Position numbers and translations under genes: made by a program. A stretch of 64,000 nt of DNA from Trinickia symbiotica (GTDB taxonomy: Bacteria > Pseudomonadota > Gammaproteobacteria > Burkholderiales > Burkholderiaceae): positions 113,165 to 177,164 of the forward strand of contig NZ_PTIR01000015.1 in NCBI RefSeq assembly GCF_002934455.1, read 5' to 3'. Within the stretch, counting starts at the first letter, position 1. Every line of letters starts with the position of its first letter. Shown here piece by piece: positions 18,571-28,146 of this stretch. Under the pieces are notes generated by a model. That model had not been told where the DNA came from and did no database searches. It was given only the letters and a program-made list of their open reading frames with translations.

Positions 18571-19956
18571 TCAATAAGCGTTCGGATGCGCGAAGCCTTT
18601 TACGATCGTCGCCGCGATGATTCGAATGTCGAGTGCAAACGACCAATTGCGCAGGTAGTAAAGATCGTGCTCGATACGGCGCTGCATCTTCTCAACGCGA
18701 TCCGTTTCGCCGCGCAGGCCGTTGATCTGCGCCCAGCCGGTTATTCCGGGCTTCATCCGGTATCGATGGATGTAGCCATTGACGATGCGTCGGTAGAAGT
18801 CGTCGTGTTCCAACGCGTGCGGACGCGGCCCTACGACTGACATTTCGCCGCGCAGCACATTGATGAATTGCGGCAACTCGTCGAGGCTCGTGCGCCGCAA
18901 GAAAGCGCCTACCTTCGTGATGCGGGAATCGTTGCGCGTCGCCTGACGAACCGTGCCTGGCGTCTCCGTATGCACGCGCATCGTGCGGAACTTGAAAATG
19001 TTGAATACATGTCCATCCGCGCCCTTGCGCCGTTGCTTGAAGAGAATGGGCCCCGGCGACGAAAGTTTGACCGCGATCGAGATCACGAGCAGAAGCGGCA
19101 CCAGGGCGAGCAACGCGAATGCGGCGAACACACGGTCGAACACGTCCTTTTGCATTCGCGAGCCGGGTGAGAGCGGCGAGGCGACGAGATTGATCGCCGG
19201 TACGCCAATCAGATCGACCATCCCACCGTCGAAGACCTCGAGGCTGCGCACGTCGGGGAATAGGCGAATGTTCAGCAGATCGTCGCGGAACTCGTTAAGA
19301 CAGTCGAGGATCATCGCTTCGTCGGACAACGGTAACGCTATCCACAGTTCGCGGACGTCGCTCGCGCGCACGTGCTCGGCAAATCGGGTGAAATCGTTGA
19401 ACGCAGCGAGGCCCGCGCAGACAGCAGGAGAGATGCCGCCGCCGCGCGAGTCGAACACGGATACCGCACGAAACCCGCTGCCCGTCGAGCTCTCAAGTTT
19501 CCGAATGATCTGCTCGCCGTGCTCACCGCCTCCCACGACGGCGACGGACCGTAGATTGAGTCCGGCATGCCGCACCCGTGCGAGCGCGGCGCCAGCCGCG
19601 AGACGCGAAGCGATCATCGCGCTTCCCGTCAGCGCGCTCCAATCGAAGAACCAAAGGCGGGAAATAGCGCCGCTCGCATGCAGCGAAAACATCAGGATCA
19701 GCCCCGACGCCTGAACCACGAGCCACGCCAATGCAACGCGGCTCGCAAGCCTGGTCAATGAACGCCCCCGCCATGATTGATAGACGCCGAACACCGGGAA
19801 CATCGCTAATGCACCGGCCTCGGCGAACGCCACGAAACCGGCATGGTTCGGGTTGGCAACGAGCGCGTCCAGCCGCATCTGCGAGGCAATCTGAGCACCT
19901 GCCAACACCAGTACGACGTCGAGAACTCGCGCAAGCGATCCCGGAATGGCAGCCAT
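18571..19956 (-). CDS. WcaJ-like undecaprenyl-phosphate sugar-1-phosphate transferase
   Basis: The 461-residue protein has several N-terminal membrane segments, a CoA-binding-like middle region ([17 protein letters not shown]) and a C-terminal bacterial sugar-transferase domain (from ~265): [66 protein letters not shown] and [20 protein letters not shown]. This enzyme starts the repeat unit by moving a hexose-1-phosphate, most often glucose, onto undecaprenyl phosphate. The order manC, this gene, wza, wzc matches Bep- and cepacian-type Burkholderia EPS loci. Confidence 0.94.
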   Translation of the reverse strand: MAAIPGSLARVLDVVLVLAGAQIASQMRLDALVANPNHAGFVAFAEAGALAMFPVFGVYQSWRGRSLTRLASRVALAWLVVQASGLILMFSLHASGAISRLWFFDWSALTGSAMIASRLAAGAALARVRHAGLNLRSVAVVGGGEHGEQIIRKLESSTGSGFRAVSVFDSRGGGISPAVCAGLAAFNDFTRFAEHVRASDVRELWIALPLSDEAMILDCLNEFRDDLLNIRLFPDVRSLEVFDGGMVDLIGVPAINLVASPLSPGSRMQKDVFDRVFAAFALLALVPLLLVISIAVKLSSPGPILFKQRRKGADGHVFNIFKFRTMRVHTETPGTVRQATRNDSRITKVGAFLRRTSLDELPQFINVLRGEMSVVGPRPHALEHDDFYRRIVNGYIHRYRMKPGITGWAQINGLRGETDRVEKMQRRIEHDLYYLRNWSFALDIRIIAATIVKGFAHPNAY

Positions 19957-20049
19957 AACGCATCTCCAACATCCAATCTGGACCGAGCGGGAGCATGCCT
20001 GTCACGGCCAGTGCTCCTGCCATCGAACGACTACGCTTGATTTGATGGG

Positions 20050-21624
20050 TCAGGCTCTGCCGTAGCTGTCGTCGAAACGCACGATGTCGTCTTCGCCGAG
20101 ATACGCACCTGATTGAACCTCGATAATCTCGAGCTGAAACTTGCCGGGGTTTTCCACGCGATGGATAACGCCGACCGGAATGAAGGTCGACTCGTTCTCG
20201 CTGACGAGGAATTGCTCAGTGGCGCGCGTGACGAGCGCCGTGCCTCGAACGACGATCCAGTGTTCAGCACGATGATGATGTCGCTGCAATGACAGCCGGC
20301 ATCCAGGATCGATCACGATGCGCTTTACCTGAAAGCGCTCCCCGTGATCGAGCGAGTCATAATAGCCCCATGGTCGCTGGACCTTGCGATGATGATCGGC
20401 CTCAGGAGCCGCCTGCGCCTTGATGCGTTCCACCAGCGCCTTCACGTCTTGCACATGCGCACGATCCGCCACGAGCACAGCATCGTCGGTCTCGACCACC
20501 ACAACGTTCGTCACGCCCACGCACGCAACGAGCCGTCCCTGCGCATGTGCAAAGCTGGACTTCGCGCCTTCGAAGAAGACACGGCCTTTTGACACGTTGC
20601 CGTCGGCGTCTTTATCGAGCGCTTCCCAGACCGCGTCCCAGGAGCCGAGGTCCGACCAACCCGCATCGAGCGGCACAGCCACGGTCGGCGCAAGCGCCTC
20701 GTCGCCGGCCAGGTGCTCCATGACGGCGAAGTCGATCGAGTCCGAAGGCGCTTTGGCGAATCGTTCGCCATCGGGGTGAAAGAACACGCCTTCCCGCGTG
20801 CCCGACTCGACCGCCGCCATGCACGCGTCGTACATACGCGGCTGCAGCGCCTGAAGCATGTCGAGCCAGACGGTCGCGAGGACGACGAAGATGCCGCAAT
20901 TCCACCAATACGCGCCTGACTCGACGTATTCGAGGGCGAACTCGGCAGTCGGCTTTTCGACGAAGCGATCGATGGCGAAGGCGCCATCGCCGACCGAAGC
21001 TCCGACGCGCATATAACCGAAGGCTGTGTCGGGCCGCGCGGGCGGCACGCCGAGTGCGACCACCGCGCCGCGCTGTGCATGATTCGTCGCGATAGCCAGC
21101 GAGCGCGCGAACGCATGCAAATCGACAATCGCATGGTCTGCCGGCATAGCGACCAGGATCGCGTCCTCACTCTGAGCGGCGAGCATAGCCGCCGCCAATG
21201 TCAGTGCAGGTGCCGTGTTACGACGCATCGGTTCGACGATGAAAGACGCGTCTATGCCACACTCTCGCATTTGCGCCGCGGTCGCAAAGCGTTGGTCGGC
21301 GCCGCAGACGACGATGGGATCCGTCGCCGCGCGTATCGCGGTGAGCGCCTGCGCTCGCCGAACAGTTGCCTGCAACAACGTATCGTCACCGAGTAGGTCG
21401 ATCAACTGTTTGGGATATTGCTCTCGCGAAAGCGGCCACAGACGGGTACCAGCACCTCCCGCCAAAATGATCGGGGCTAGCGGAAATGCGAAGGGCATCG
21501 CGATGCGGCCACCTGTCTGGCCGGTCAGCAGCCCCGACCTTGCGACTGGATCGTCCGTCGCGCGGTCCGGGGGCAAATCCAGTCGGCCGCGATATGTGAC
21601 GATGTCCGGTATCCCCTGCTTCAT
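20050..21624 (-). CDS. manC: Mannose-1-phosphate guanylyltransferase / mannose-6-phosphate isomerase
   Basis: The 524-residue protein is bifunctional. The GDP-mannose pyrophosphorylase half has PIILAGGAGTRLWPLSREQYPKQ, FVEKPTAEFALEYVESGAYWWNCG and AGWSDLGSWDA. The C-terminal half is a type II PMI cupin (PWGYYDSLDHGERFQVKRI, SLQRHHHRAEHWIVVRGTA, IPVGVIHRVENPG). It makes GDP-mannose for direct use and for the Gmd/Fcl fucose branch. The start at 21624 has GAGGA 6 bases upstream, giving a 42-residue extension before the usual start region; the internal ATG (M43) lacks a ribosome binding site. It is the first gene of the minus-strand EPS operon, preceded by a sigma-54 promoter and an enhancer-like box. 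Confidence 0.95.
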   Translation of the reverse strand: MKQGIPDIVTYRGRLDLPPDRATDDPVARSGLLTGQTGGRIAMPFAFPLAPIILAGGAGTRLWPLSREQYPKQLIDLLGDDTLLQATVRRAQALTAIRAATDPIVVCGADQRFATAAQMRECGIDASFIVEPMRRNTAPALTLAAAMLAAQSEDAILVAMPADHAIVDLHAFARSLAIATNHAQRGAVVALGVPPARPDTAFGYMRVGASVGDGAFAIDRFVEKPTAEFALEYVESGAYWWNCGIFVVLATVWLDMLQALQPRMYDACMAAVESGTREGVFFHPDGERFAKAPSDSIDFAVMEHLAGDEALAPTVAVPLDAGWSDLGSWDAVWEALDKDADGNVSKGRVFFEGAKSSFAHAQGRLVACVGVTNVVVVETDDAVLVADRAHVQDVKALVERIKAQAAPEADHHRKVQRPWGYYDSLDHGERFQVKRIVIDPGCRLSLQRHHHRAEHWIVVRGTALVTRATEQFLVSENESTFIPVGVIHRVENPGKFQLEIIEVQSGAYLGEDDIVRFDDSYGRA

Positions 21625-21732
21625 AGTGGTCCTCGTTTCTCGTTCGATGGTCTAAGTTGTGCCGCCCGTCCCCGACGGGCGCTTCTCCGAGCGGTTGCGA
21701 TACTCGGCGACCCCGGTGTCTGCGTGACAATC

Positions 21733-21748
21733 TGCAGAATGTGTGCCA
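21733..21748 (-). promoter_or_regulatory. Sigma-54 promoter of the manC EPS operon
   Basis: On the minus strand the sequence is TGGCACACATTCTGCA: GG at -24 and GC at -12 with exactly 10 bases between, close to the RpoN consensus TGGCACG-N4-TTGCA. It lies 108 bp upstream of the manC ATG, and a putative enhancer box ends 131 bp further upstream. Expected to need an activator with GAFTGA such as the one at 6867-8243. Confidence 0.7.
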
Positions 21749-21878
21749 ACCCCTAGGCAATGCGTCCGGAAAACAATCGTGATAGCCGCGCTTGCGGCTT
21801 CGTGATTGGCGAATTGCGTCGACGCCGTTCGAAATGGCAGTTGAAGCATCATTTATTTTTTTCTCGAACGTGTCGACT

Positions 21879-21902
21879 CGTTACGTAACGATCTCGTAAC
21901 GC
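21879..21902. promoter_or_regulatory. Putative activator (enhancer) box A, manC/gmd intergenic region
   Basis: CGTTACGTAACG (palindromic) + 4 bases (ATCT) + CGTAACGC. The same composite occurs at 27797, 31343 and 46634, always in intergenic DNA. Here it is 131 bp upstream of the sigma-54 promoter of manC and about 315 bp upstream of gmd. Confidence 0.65.
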
Positions 21903-22216
21903 CAGGTGTCCAAAAAAGAGTCGTGCCGGCATTCGCCCTCGCCGAATCTCAGCGCGCACGCAGACGACCGTTCAGGGGCACCGTCTGACCATGACGGACG
22001 ACCGTGGCACCGCGATCTTGGCGCCAGAAATTGCGGACGAACACTAAAGGCAGTGGCGGTAGCTATACCCGCATAGCCGCTGCCCGCCATTTTTTCGCCT
22101 TGCCTTGCAAGGCGTCATGCCGGGCGGCATAGTTCGCCGAAACGAGTCTTCCGAGTCGATTCTCCGACAGGGTGACGGGGCTGCCTTTGTCTTAAAAAAC
22201 GTTAATGGGGGTCTGC

Positions 22217-23299
22217 GTGAAAGTCGCATTAATCACCGGCGTGACGGGTCAGGACGGCGCTTATCTGGCCGAATTCCTGCTTAATTACGGCTATACGGTA
22301 CATGGGATCAAGCGCCGTACATCACTTTTCAATACCGACAGAATCGACCACCTTTACGAGGATCCGCACGAGCCCAATCCTCGCTTTTTGTTGCATCACG
22401 GGGACTTGACCGACTCGTCGAGTCTGATCCGCATCATTCAGCACGTCAAACCCGACGAGATTTACAACCTGGCGGCTCAGAGCCACGTGGCTGTCTCGTT
22501 TGAAGAACCGGAATATACGGCCAACTCTGACGCACTCGGCACGCTGCGCATTCTCGAAGCTATCCGCATCCTCGGGCTCGAGAAGAAGACACGGTTCTAT
22601 CAGGCCTCGACCTCCGAGCTGTACGGTCTTGTCCAGGAAATACCCCAGAACGAGACAACGCCCTTTTACCCGAGGTCTCCGTATGCCGTCGCAAAGCTAT
22701 ACGCATACTGGATCACGGTGAACTACCGTGAGGCGTACGGCATCTATGCCTGCAATGGCATCCTTTTCAACCACGAATCGCCGCTTCGGGGCGAAACGTT
22801 CGTCACAAGAAAGATCACCCGGTCGCTTGCGCGGATCAAGCTCGGGTTACAAAAATGTCTTTACATCGGCAATCTCGACGCCAAGCGCGATTGGGGCCAC
22901 GCGCGCGACTACGTCGAAATGCAGTGGCTCATGCTCCAGCAGGACGAGCCCGAAGACTTCGTCATTGCGACCGGCGTCCAGCACAGCGTGCGTGACTTCA
23001 TCAACGCAGCCGCGAGAGAGCTCGACATGCCCATCGCCTGGCGCGGCAGCGGCATCCACGAGAGAGGCTACGACACGAACGGGAACGTGATCGTCTCCGT
23101 CGATCCACGATATTTCAGGCCGACGGAAGTCCAGAGCCTGCTGGGCGACGCCACGAAGGCCCGCGTACGGCTCGGATGGGCGCCGCGCACCAAATTCGCC
23201 GATCTCGTCGCCGAGATGGTTCGCGAAGATTTACGCAGTGCCGAGCGTGACGAGCTCGTGCGGGAGCACGGCTATGAAACGTTCGCGTTCAACGAATGA
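22217..23299 (+). CDS. gmd: GDP-mannose 4,6-dehydratase
   Basis: The 360-residue short-chain dehydrogenase/reductase has the NADP-binding [19 protein letters not shown] at the start, [13 protein letters not shown], the catalytic Ser/Thr-Tyr-Lys set (QASTSELYG and [10 protein letters not shown]), [17 protein letters not shown] and [13 protein letters not shown], all diagnostic for Gmd. It converts GDP-D-mannose to GDP-4-keto-6-deoxymannose, the substrate of Fcl downstream. I start at the GTG at 22217 because GGGGG lies just upstream and homologs begin with (M)KVALITG; the ATG at 22205 lacks a ribosome binding site. First gene of a four-gene plus-strand unit. Confidence 0.96.
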   Translation: MKVALITGVTGQDGAYLAEFLLNYGYTVHGIKRRTSLFNTDRIDHLYEDPHEPNPRFLLHHGDLTDSSSLIRIIQHVKPDEIYNLAAQSHVAVSFEEPEYTANSDALGTLRILEAIRILGLEKKTRFYQASTSELYGLVQEIPQNETTPFYPRSPYAVAKLYAYWITVNYREAYGIYACNGILFNHESPLRGETFVTRKITRSLARIKLGLQKCLYIGNLDAKRDWGHARDYVEMQWLMLQQDEPEDFVIATGVQHSVRDFINAAARELDMPIAWRGSGIHERGYDTNGNVIVSVDPRYFRPTEVQSLLGDATKARVRLGWAPRTKFADLVAEMVREDLRSAERDELVREHGYETFAFNE

Positions 23300-23317
23300 C
23301 TTGCGAAGAGGCCACCC

Positions 23318-24322
23318 ATGAATCAATCGATCGACAGAGACGCGCCGATCTATGTCGCCGGCAACCGAGGTATGGTGGGATCGGCAATCGTCAGGCGTCT
23401 GCATACGCTCGGCTACACGAACATCGTGACGCGTGATCGCGCTTCACTCGACCTGCTCGATCAGCAAGCCGTTCGGCGCTTCTTTCGCGAGGAGAGGCCC
23501 GCCTGCGTCTTCCTTGCCGCGGCCAAGGTCGGCGGAATCTACGCCAATAGCACCTACCCGGCCGATTTCATCTACAACAACTTGTTGATCGAGACGAACG
23601 TCATTCACGCAGCGAAGGAAGCCGGCGTCGACAAGCTTATCTTTCTGGGTTCGTCGTGCATCTATCCGCGCGATTGTCCGCAGCCGATACGCGAGGAGTA
23701 TCTGCTCACCGGGCCGCTGGAAAAGACGAATGAACCTTACGCCATCGCCAAGATCGCCGGAATCAAGCTGTGCGAATCATACAATCGCCAGTACGGAACG
23801 CATTACATCAGCCTCATGCCGACGAATCTGTACGGCCCGAACGACAACTACGATCTGCAGACGAGCCACGTACTGCCCGCTCTGTTGCGCAAGGCGCATG
23901 AGGCGAAGTTGCGCGGCGACTCGAAGATCGTCGTCTGGGGCAGCGGAACGCCGCGCCGCGAGTTCCTCTATGTCGATGATATGGCCGACGCCTGCGTGTT
24001 CCTGATGGAGAGCGGCGCGACGGAGGGCATCTTCAACATCGGCGCGGGTGAGGACGTGACGATCCGCGAGCTCGCCGAACTCATCATGCGCACGGTCGGC
24101 TTCGAAGGCGATATCGTCTTCGACACGAGCAAGCCGGACGGAACTCCGCGCAAGCTGCTTTCGGTCGACCGTATGCACATGTTGGGCTGGCGCGCCACGA
24201 CGTCGCTGTCCGATGGAATTCGCCGGACTCACGAAAGCTATCTCGCTGCCTGCGGCGCTACATCGTCCCACCCCGACAACGATGCGGTGGCGAGTGAGCT
24301 TGCGCTATGCCGGGACGAGTAG
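23318..24322 (+). CDS. fcl: GDP-L-fucose synthase
   Basis: The 334-residue SDR protein has [18 protein letters not shown] (NADP site), [38 protein letters not shown] and the [15 protein letters not shown] catalytic Tyr-Lys pair, followed by [14 protein letters not shown] and [18 protein letters not shown]. These define GDP-4-keto-6-deoxymannose 3,5-epimerase-4-reductase. With Gmd it supplies GDP-fucose, so the EPS very probably contains fucose. It starts 18 bp after gmd. Confidence 0.96.
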   Translation: MNQSIDRDAPIYVAGNRGMVGSAIVRRLHTLGYTNIVTRDRASLDLLDQQAVRRFFREERPACVFLAAAKVGGIYANSTYPADFIYNNLLIETNVIHAAKEAGVDKLIFLGSSCIYPRDCPQPIREEYLLTGPLEKTNEPYAIAKIAGIKLCESYNRQYGTHYISLMPTNLYGPNDNYDLQTSHVLPALLRKAHEAKLRGDSKIVVWGSGTPRREFLYVDDMADACVFLMESGATEGIFNIGAGEDVTIRELAELIMRTVGFEGDIVFDTSKPDGTPRKLLSVDRMHMLGWRATTSLSDGIRRTHESYLAACGATSSHPDNDAVASELALCRDE

Positions 24323-24336
24323 GCGGCGCGAAAAAA

Positions 24337-25530
24337 ATGCGCCTCCAATTCGTTATTTGGAATGTCGTTGATTACCACGTACCGCGGTATCGCGCCGTCG
24401 CTCAGTTGGCGACAACGCAAGGATACGAAATCTCGCTCATTGAGATTTTCGGACGTTCGAGGGCATATGGTTATCCGCAAGTGGAGCGCGACAAGTTTCT
24501 TGCGGAAGGCTCCGTCCAAGCGATCACGCTTTTCAAGGATCACGCGCATGGCGAGAAGAACTGGCTTCTCGTCTTGATGCGGCTACGCAAGGCCCTGCGC
24601 GCCCAGCGCCCCAATATCGTCGTTACGCTCGGCTACCACACGAGCTACGCGATCTACCTCTGCGCCGCCAAGTTGCTGCGTCGTCGGTTCAAGCTCATGT
24701 ACATGTCCGATTCCAAGCACGACGACGGCAAGCGCTTCGGGCTCAAGGAATGGTTCAAAAAGCTCCTCGTATCGCATTTCGACGGCGCTTTGGTCGCCGG
24801 ACAAAGGCATCGCCGGTACGCGCAGTCACTCGGCATACCACTTGAACGCTCTCGCGTCGGCTTTGACGTCATCGACGTTGGTTATTTTCGCGAGGCGGCA
24901 CTGCGCGCAGCGGGATGCCCGGCGCAAGCGCGCACGCTTTTCGGATTGCCCATGCGGTATGTGCTGTGCGTCAGCCGCTTTGTCGAGCGCAAGAACGTGT
25001 CTGTCGTAGTCGAGGCCTTCGCGCGCTCAACACTGGCACACGGCGGAACATCGCTCGTGATAGTGGGCCAAGGGCCACTCGAGGATGCGATTCGAAAGAA
25101 GATCGACGAGCTCGGGGTCCGCGAGCACGTGACCATACTCAAAGAAGTACTCAACAGAGACATGCCCTCGCTCTATGCGCTCGCGGATTTTCTCGTCCTT
25201 GCAAGTGCATTCGATCAATGGGGCCTCTGTGTCAATGAAGCGATGGCGTGCGGCTGCCCAGCGATCGTATCGGAGACATGTGGCTGCGCGAACGAACTAG
25301 TGCATGACGGAATCAACGGCTTCGTCGTCCGGCCAGGCCATATTCAGGAGCTGACGGACAGGATGAAGCAACTCGGCGAGGATAGTGATCTGCGCCAGCA
25401 TTTTGCCGCCGCTGCTCTGTCGACCATTCGCAATTGGACGCCCGCACTCTTCGCAAAGAACGTCCTTGCACTCGCGGATGATTTGTTACGCATGATACGC
25501 CCCTCGCGTGATGAGATATCGGCTGAATAA
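24337..25530 (+). CDS. Glycosyltransferase family 4
   Basis: The 397-residue protein starts MRLQFVIWNVVDYHVPRYRAV and shows GT4 features: RRRFKLMYMSDSKHDDGKR, GALVAGQRHRRYAQSLGIP, YVLCVSRFVERKNVSVVVEAF, IVGQGPLEDAIR and FDQWGLCVNEAMACGCPAIVS. The frame opens 10 codons earlier, overlapping the fcl stop, but the paralog at 34801-35985 begins at the residue matching this ATG. The two share the unusual DYHVPRY start, MSDSK.DDGKR and QWGLC.NEA motifs, so they probably arose by duplication. Third gene of the gmd unit; donor and acceptor unknown. Confidence 0.9.
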   Translation: MRLQFVIWNVVDYHVPRYRAVAQLATTQGYEISLIEIFGRSRAYGYPQVERDKFLAEGSVQAITLFKDHAHGEKNWLLVLMRLRKALRAQRPNIVVTLGYHTSYAIYLCAAKLLRRRFKLMYMSDSKHDDGKRFGLKEWFKKLLVSHFDGALVAGQRHRRYAQSLGIPLERSRVGFDVIDVGYFREAALRAAGCPAQARTLFGLPMRYVLCVSRFVERKNVSVVVEAFARSTLAHGGTSLVIVGQGPLEDAIRKKIDELGVREHVTILKEVLNRDMPSLYALADFLVLASAFDQWGLCVNEAMACGCPAIVSETCGCANELVHDGINGFVVRPGHIQELTDRMKQLGEDSDLRQHFAAAALSTIRNWTPALFAKNVLALADDLLRMIRPSRDEISAE

Positions 25531-25563
25531 GCGAGAGACAAGCAAAAACTCGGGAGAATGACT

Positions 25564-26448
25564 ATGAGCGGCGTTTCTGTCCTCATCCTGACCAAGAATG
25601 AAGAGAACGACTTGCCAGGGTGTATGGAAAGCGTCATTGAGTGGTGCGACGACATTCATGTCTACGACTCTTTCAGCACGGATCGGACAGTCGAGATCGC
25701 AAGTCGGCTCGGCGCACGCGTCACACGCAGGCAGTTCGACAATTGGGCCAGCCACCAGAACTGGGGCCTTGCGAACATTAAGTTCAAGCACGAGTGGGTA
25801 CTGTATCTCGATGCGGACGAGCGCATTACCCCAGCGCTGGCGAAAGAAATCCTCGCTGCCGCAGCCGCCCCCGGCGATTTCGTAGCATTCGACGTCAGGC
25901 GCAGAGACTTCTATAGGGAACGCTGGTTAAAGCACGTGCAGGCCACACCTTACTATATCCGGCTCTTCAAGCCCGCGTATATACAATATGACCGACTGGT
26001 CAATCCAGTCACGATCGTCAATGGCAAGAAGGGTCGGCTCAGCGGGTACCTCGATCACCAGCCTTTCAGCAAAGGCATTGCGCACTGGGTTTCCCGGCAC
26101 AATTCATACAGTTCGCTTGAGGCGGACCAGCTTCTCATCAATGAGTCGAAGTCAGAAAAATTTGAGCTATCTAAGGCCCTCCTCTCGAGGAACTTCGAAG
26201 TCCGGCGCTACCATCAAAAGGGATTGTTTTCCAAGTTGCCGTTCCGCCCGCTGCTGAAGTTTTTCGTGCTTTATGTCGTGCGCCGCGGATTCCTCGACGG
26301 CGGCCCAGGCTTTTCCTACGCTCTGCTGCAGTCGATCTATGAATACTTCATCGTGCTGAAGGTAGATGAGCGCCTCGAGCTGAGAAACGCAGCCGATCCA
26401 CTTCTGCAGAACGAAAATCGCGCGCTTTCGGGCGATGCGCAAACATGA
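25564..26448 (+). CDS. Glycosyltransferase family 2 (WaaE/KdtX-like)
   Basis: The 294-residue protein begins SGVSVLILTKNEENDLPGCMESV and has the GT-A fold signs VYDSFSTDRTVEIA and the metal-binding YLDADERI (DxD-like), as in the WaaE/KdtX branch of GT2. A hydrophobic C-terminal region (FFVLYVVRRGFLDGGPGFSYALLQSIYEYFIVLK) suggests membrane association. GGGAG sits 7 bases before the ATG at 25564; an ATG two codons earlier is too close to it. Last gene of the gmd-fcl unit, convergent with the next glycosyltransferase. Confidence 0.9.
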   Translation: MSGVSVLILTKNEENDLPGCMESVIEWCDDIHVYDSFSTDRTVEIASRLGARVTRRQFDNWASHQNWGLANIKFKHEWVLYLDADERITPALAKEILAAAAAPGDFVAFDVRRRDFYRERWLKHVQATPYYIRLFKPAYIQYDRLVNPVTIVNGKKGRLSGYLDHQPFSKGIAHWVSRHNSYSSLEADQLLINESKSEKFELSKALLSRNFEVRRYHQKGLFSKLPFRPLLKFFVLYVVRRGFLDGGPGFSYALLQSIYEYFIVLKVDERLELRNAADPLLQNENRALSGDAQT

Positions 26449-26500
26449 CGCCACGAACGCCACCTGCCACGCCGTCCGTGCGGCCCTCCGATCGTTAGTA

Positions 26501-27571
26501 TCACGCAGCCGCTTGCGACAGCACCTTGCGGGCGACCCATAAGTATTGATTCGCGGTGTCGTCCAGGGTCATGCCTTCGAGCCGCCGTTCGGTCCTGCCC
26601 TGCTGCATCGCCGTCAAAAGCGCTCGCGAGTACGCTACCGGGTCGTTCGTATCGACCAATTGCACATTCCCGAGCCGCTCCGCAAACGCAAACGACGGAA
26701 TGGCATTCGCAACGATGGGAATTCCCGATGCAAGCGCCTCGGCAAAGGCGATGCTGCTCGCCTCGAAGGTTGACGGCATCACGAATACATCTGATTCGGC
26801 GAGCGCTTGCGCGACATCGGTTCGCGGCCCGTTGACCGCCACTTTATCCGCGATACCAAGACTGCGCGCAAGGTCTATCACCGATTGGTAGTACGCGGTG
26901 TCCTCGATGATGCCGTAAAACTCCAGGCGCGCCGAAGGCATCTGCGCGAGCACCTCTCGAAACGCGCGCACGGTATGCAGTTGGTTCTTGATCGGCAGAT
27001 AACGTCCAATTTGCACTATCCGCGCAGCACCGTCGGAATCGTCAGAGCGAACTGCAGCCGCGAAGCGCGCCACGTCCACGCCATTTTGAATGACCATCAT
27101 GAAACGATGCGTTCCGATCGTTGCGATGTATGTGTCCACGCTCGCCTGCGAAACGCCGATCAGAGCGCGCGCGCGTCTGCTCAAGATTCGCTCCGCCCAA
27201 CGGAACGACCAGTGCTTGAAATCATTTCCCCCGGAATGCATGACATAGACTATTGGCACGGAGATCGGAAGCAAGCGGGCAAACATCGCCGGAATCGTCG
27301 CATGTGCAAAAATCACGTCTGGGCGAAAGCGCCAAACGACTCCAAAGAGATGCCACAACTTTCCGATCATGCGGTGCCGTCGCCGCGGAAACCGGCAGGC
27401 CACGCCGTCTCGGTCGAGCTCTGTACGCAGGGCGACGAAGTCGTCTTGCTCGGGCAAAAGCGACGTCACCCATACCGGGTACCCCTGCCGGCGCTGAAGC
27501 GTCGCAAGCTCTTTCACGAGCACCTCGGCGCCTGACAACCGTGGCGCCAACACCAGATGAAGCATCCGCAT
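26501..27571 (-). CDS. Glycosyltransferase family 4, paralog of the one at 9680-10753
   Basis: The 356-residue protein starts MRMLHLVLAPRLSGAEVLVKE and can be aligned end to end with the GT4 protein at 9680-10753 (shared LVLAPRLSGAEVLVK, VTSLLPE, FRPDV.FAHATIP, VIGVSQA.VD.YIA, NGVDV.RF, KNQL.TVRAFREVL). The open frame extends far upstream, but GGGGGA lies 5 bases before the ATG at 27571 and the extension has no protein character. It is a one-gene minus-strand unit facing the gmd unit, with its own sigma-54 promoter 83 bp upstream and box B behind it. The pair may add the same sugar at two positions. Confidence 0.9.
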   Translation of the reverse strand: MRMLHLVLAPRLSGAEVLVKELATLQRRQGYPVWVTSLLPEQDDFVALRTELDRDGVACRFPRRRHRMIGKLWHLFGVVWRFRPDVIFAHATIPAMFARLLPISVPIVYVMHSGGNDFKHWSFRWAERILSRRARALIGVSQASVDTYIATIGTHRFMMVIQNGVDVARFAAAVRSDDSDGAARIVQIGRYLPIKNQLHTVRAFREVLAQMPSARLEFYGIIEDTAYYQSVIDLARSLGIADKVAVNGPRTDVAQALAESDVFVMPSTFEASSIAFAEALASGIPIVANAIPSFAFAERLGNVQLVDTNDPVAYSRALLTAMQQGRTERRLEGMTLDDTANQYLWVARKVLSQAAA

Positions 27572-27653
27572 AGTGTCCCCCATCTCTATAGTGCATCGAA
27601 GCGCGGCACATTCATGACCAGACCGAATTGATTCGAGCAATTGGGGTTGACTT

Positions 27654-27669
27654 TGCACAAAGTATGCCG
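27654..27669 (-). promoter_or_regulatory. Candidate sigma-54 promoter of the GT4 gene at 26501
   Basis: The minus strand reads CGGCATACTTTGTGCA, with GG and GC separated by exactly 10 bases. The -24 element departs from TGGCACG at three positions. It lies 83 bp before the ATG and 128 bp from box B, nearly the same spacing as at manC (131 bp). Confidence 0.55.
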
Positions 27670-27796
27670 GCCAGAGAGGCAGTTCTGCGGTGCCGAGGCC
27701 GAGGGCGCATTCGCCACCTCGCTGTTGACTGGTCGAGCCGAACTCGCGAGGACTGCAACATCCAAAGCGGCTTTGCATATTCCGCGAGTGAGCTCT

Positions 27797-27820
27797 CGTT
27801 ACGTTACGGTTGCGTAACGC
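27797..27820. promoter_or_regulatory. Putative activator box B between divergent glycosyltransferase units
   Basis: CGTTACGTTACG + GTTG + CGTAACGC; one mismatch from box D in the 12-bp palindrome, spacer different. It is in the 575-bp gap between the gene at 26501 (minus) and the gene at 28147 (plus) and could serve both. Confidence 0.6.
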
Positions 27821-27905
27821 GGATCCAATGCCCTTTCGATCTCCTGTACGCTCAATGTACGATCTACGATCGCGCCTCGTGGTATCGGCACACGCCCGGC
27901 AGATT

Positions 27906-27920
27906 TGGCACGCTCCTTCT
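27906..27920 (+). promoter_or_regulatory. Weak sigma-54-like promoter toward the gene at 28147
   Basis: TGGCACGCTCCTTCT: the -24 element TGGCACG is exact, but the -12 element reads TTCT instead of TTGC, so the normally invariant GC is missing. It lies 86 bp from box B on the other side and 226 bp before the ATG. Confidence 0.3.
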
Positions 27921-28146
27921 ATCGGTGCACAGTTAAATGTCTTCGCACGCGAGGATTCCCGGAAGCTAGGAGTCGACAAACGCGTTAAGGCCGTCCTAGT
28001 GCTTATCCGCCAATTTCAGGCCTCATCTTGCACCGCATTAGGCAAGCCGGCATAGTTTGCTAAAGACCATTGCGATGACATTTAATAGAGATCAATATGC
28101 GCGTCGAATTCGTCATCGGTAATACAGGCGACGCCCGGGGCGAGGA

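Larger units (their letters stand above)
21625..22216. other. Divergent regulatory region between manC and gmd
   Basis: This 592-bp gene-free region holds box A and the manC sigma-54 promoter. Toward gmd there is a TGGCACC at 22005 but no GC at the right distance, so no sigma-54 promoter can be called there. A 7-bp stem-loop (CGCCTTG, loop, CAAGGCG) lies at 22096-22114 in the likely gmd leader. Confidence 0.5.
27572..28146. other. Divergent regulatory region between two glycosyltransferase units
   Basis: This 575-bp gap has no supported gene. It contains box B in the middle, a sigma-54 promoter on the left for the minus-strand gene and a degenerate one on the right for the plus-strand unit. 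Confidence 0.5.

Noticed and set aside
22005..22022. TGGCACC before gmd as a sigma-54 promoter
   Set aside because: The -24-like element is good, but no GC occurs at the required 10-base spacing. A nearby GG...GC pair in GGCGCCAGAAATTGC has 11 bases between.
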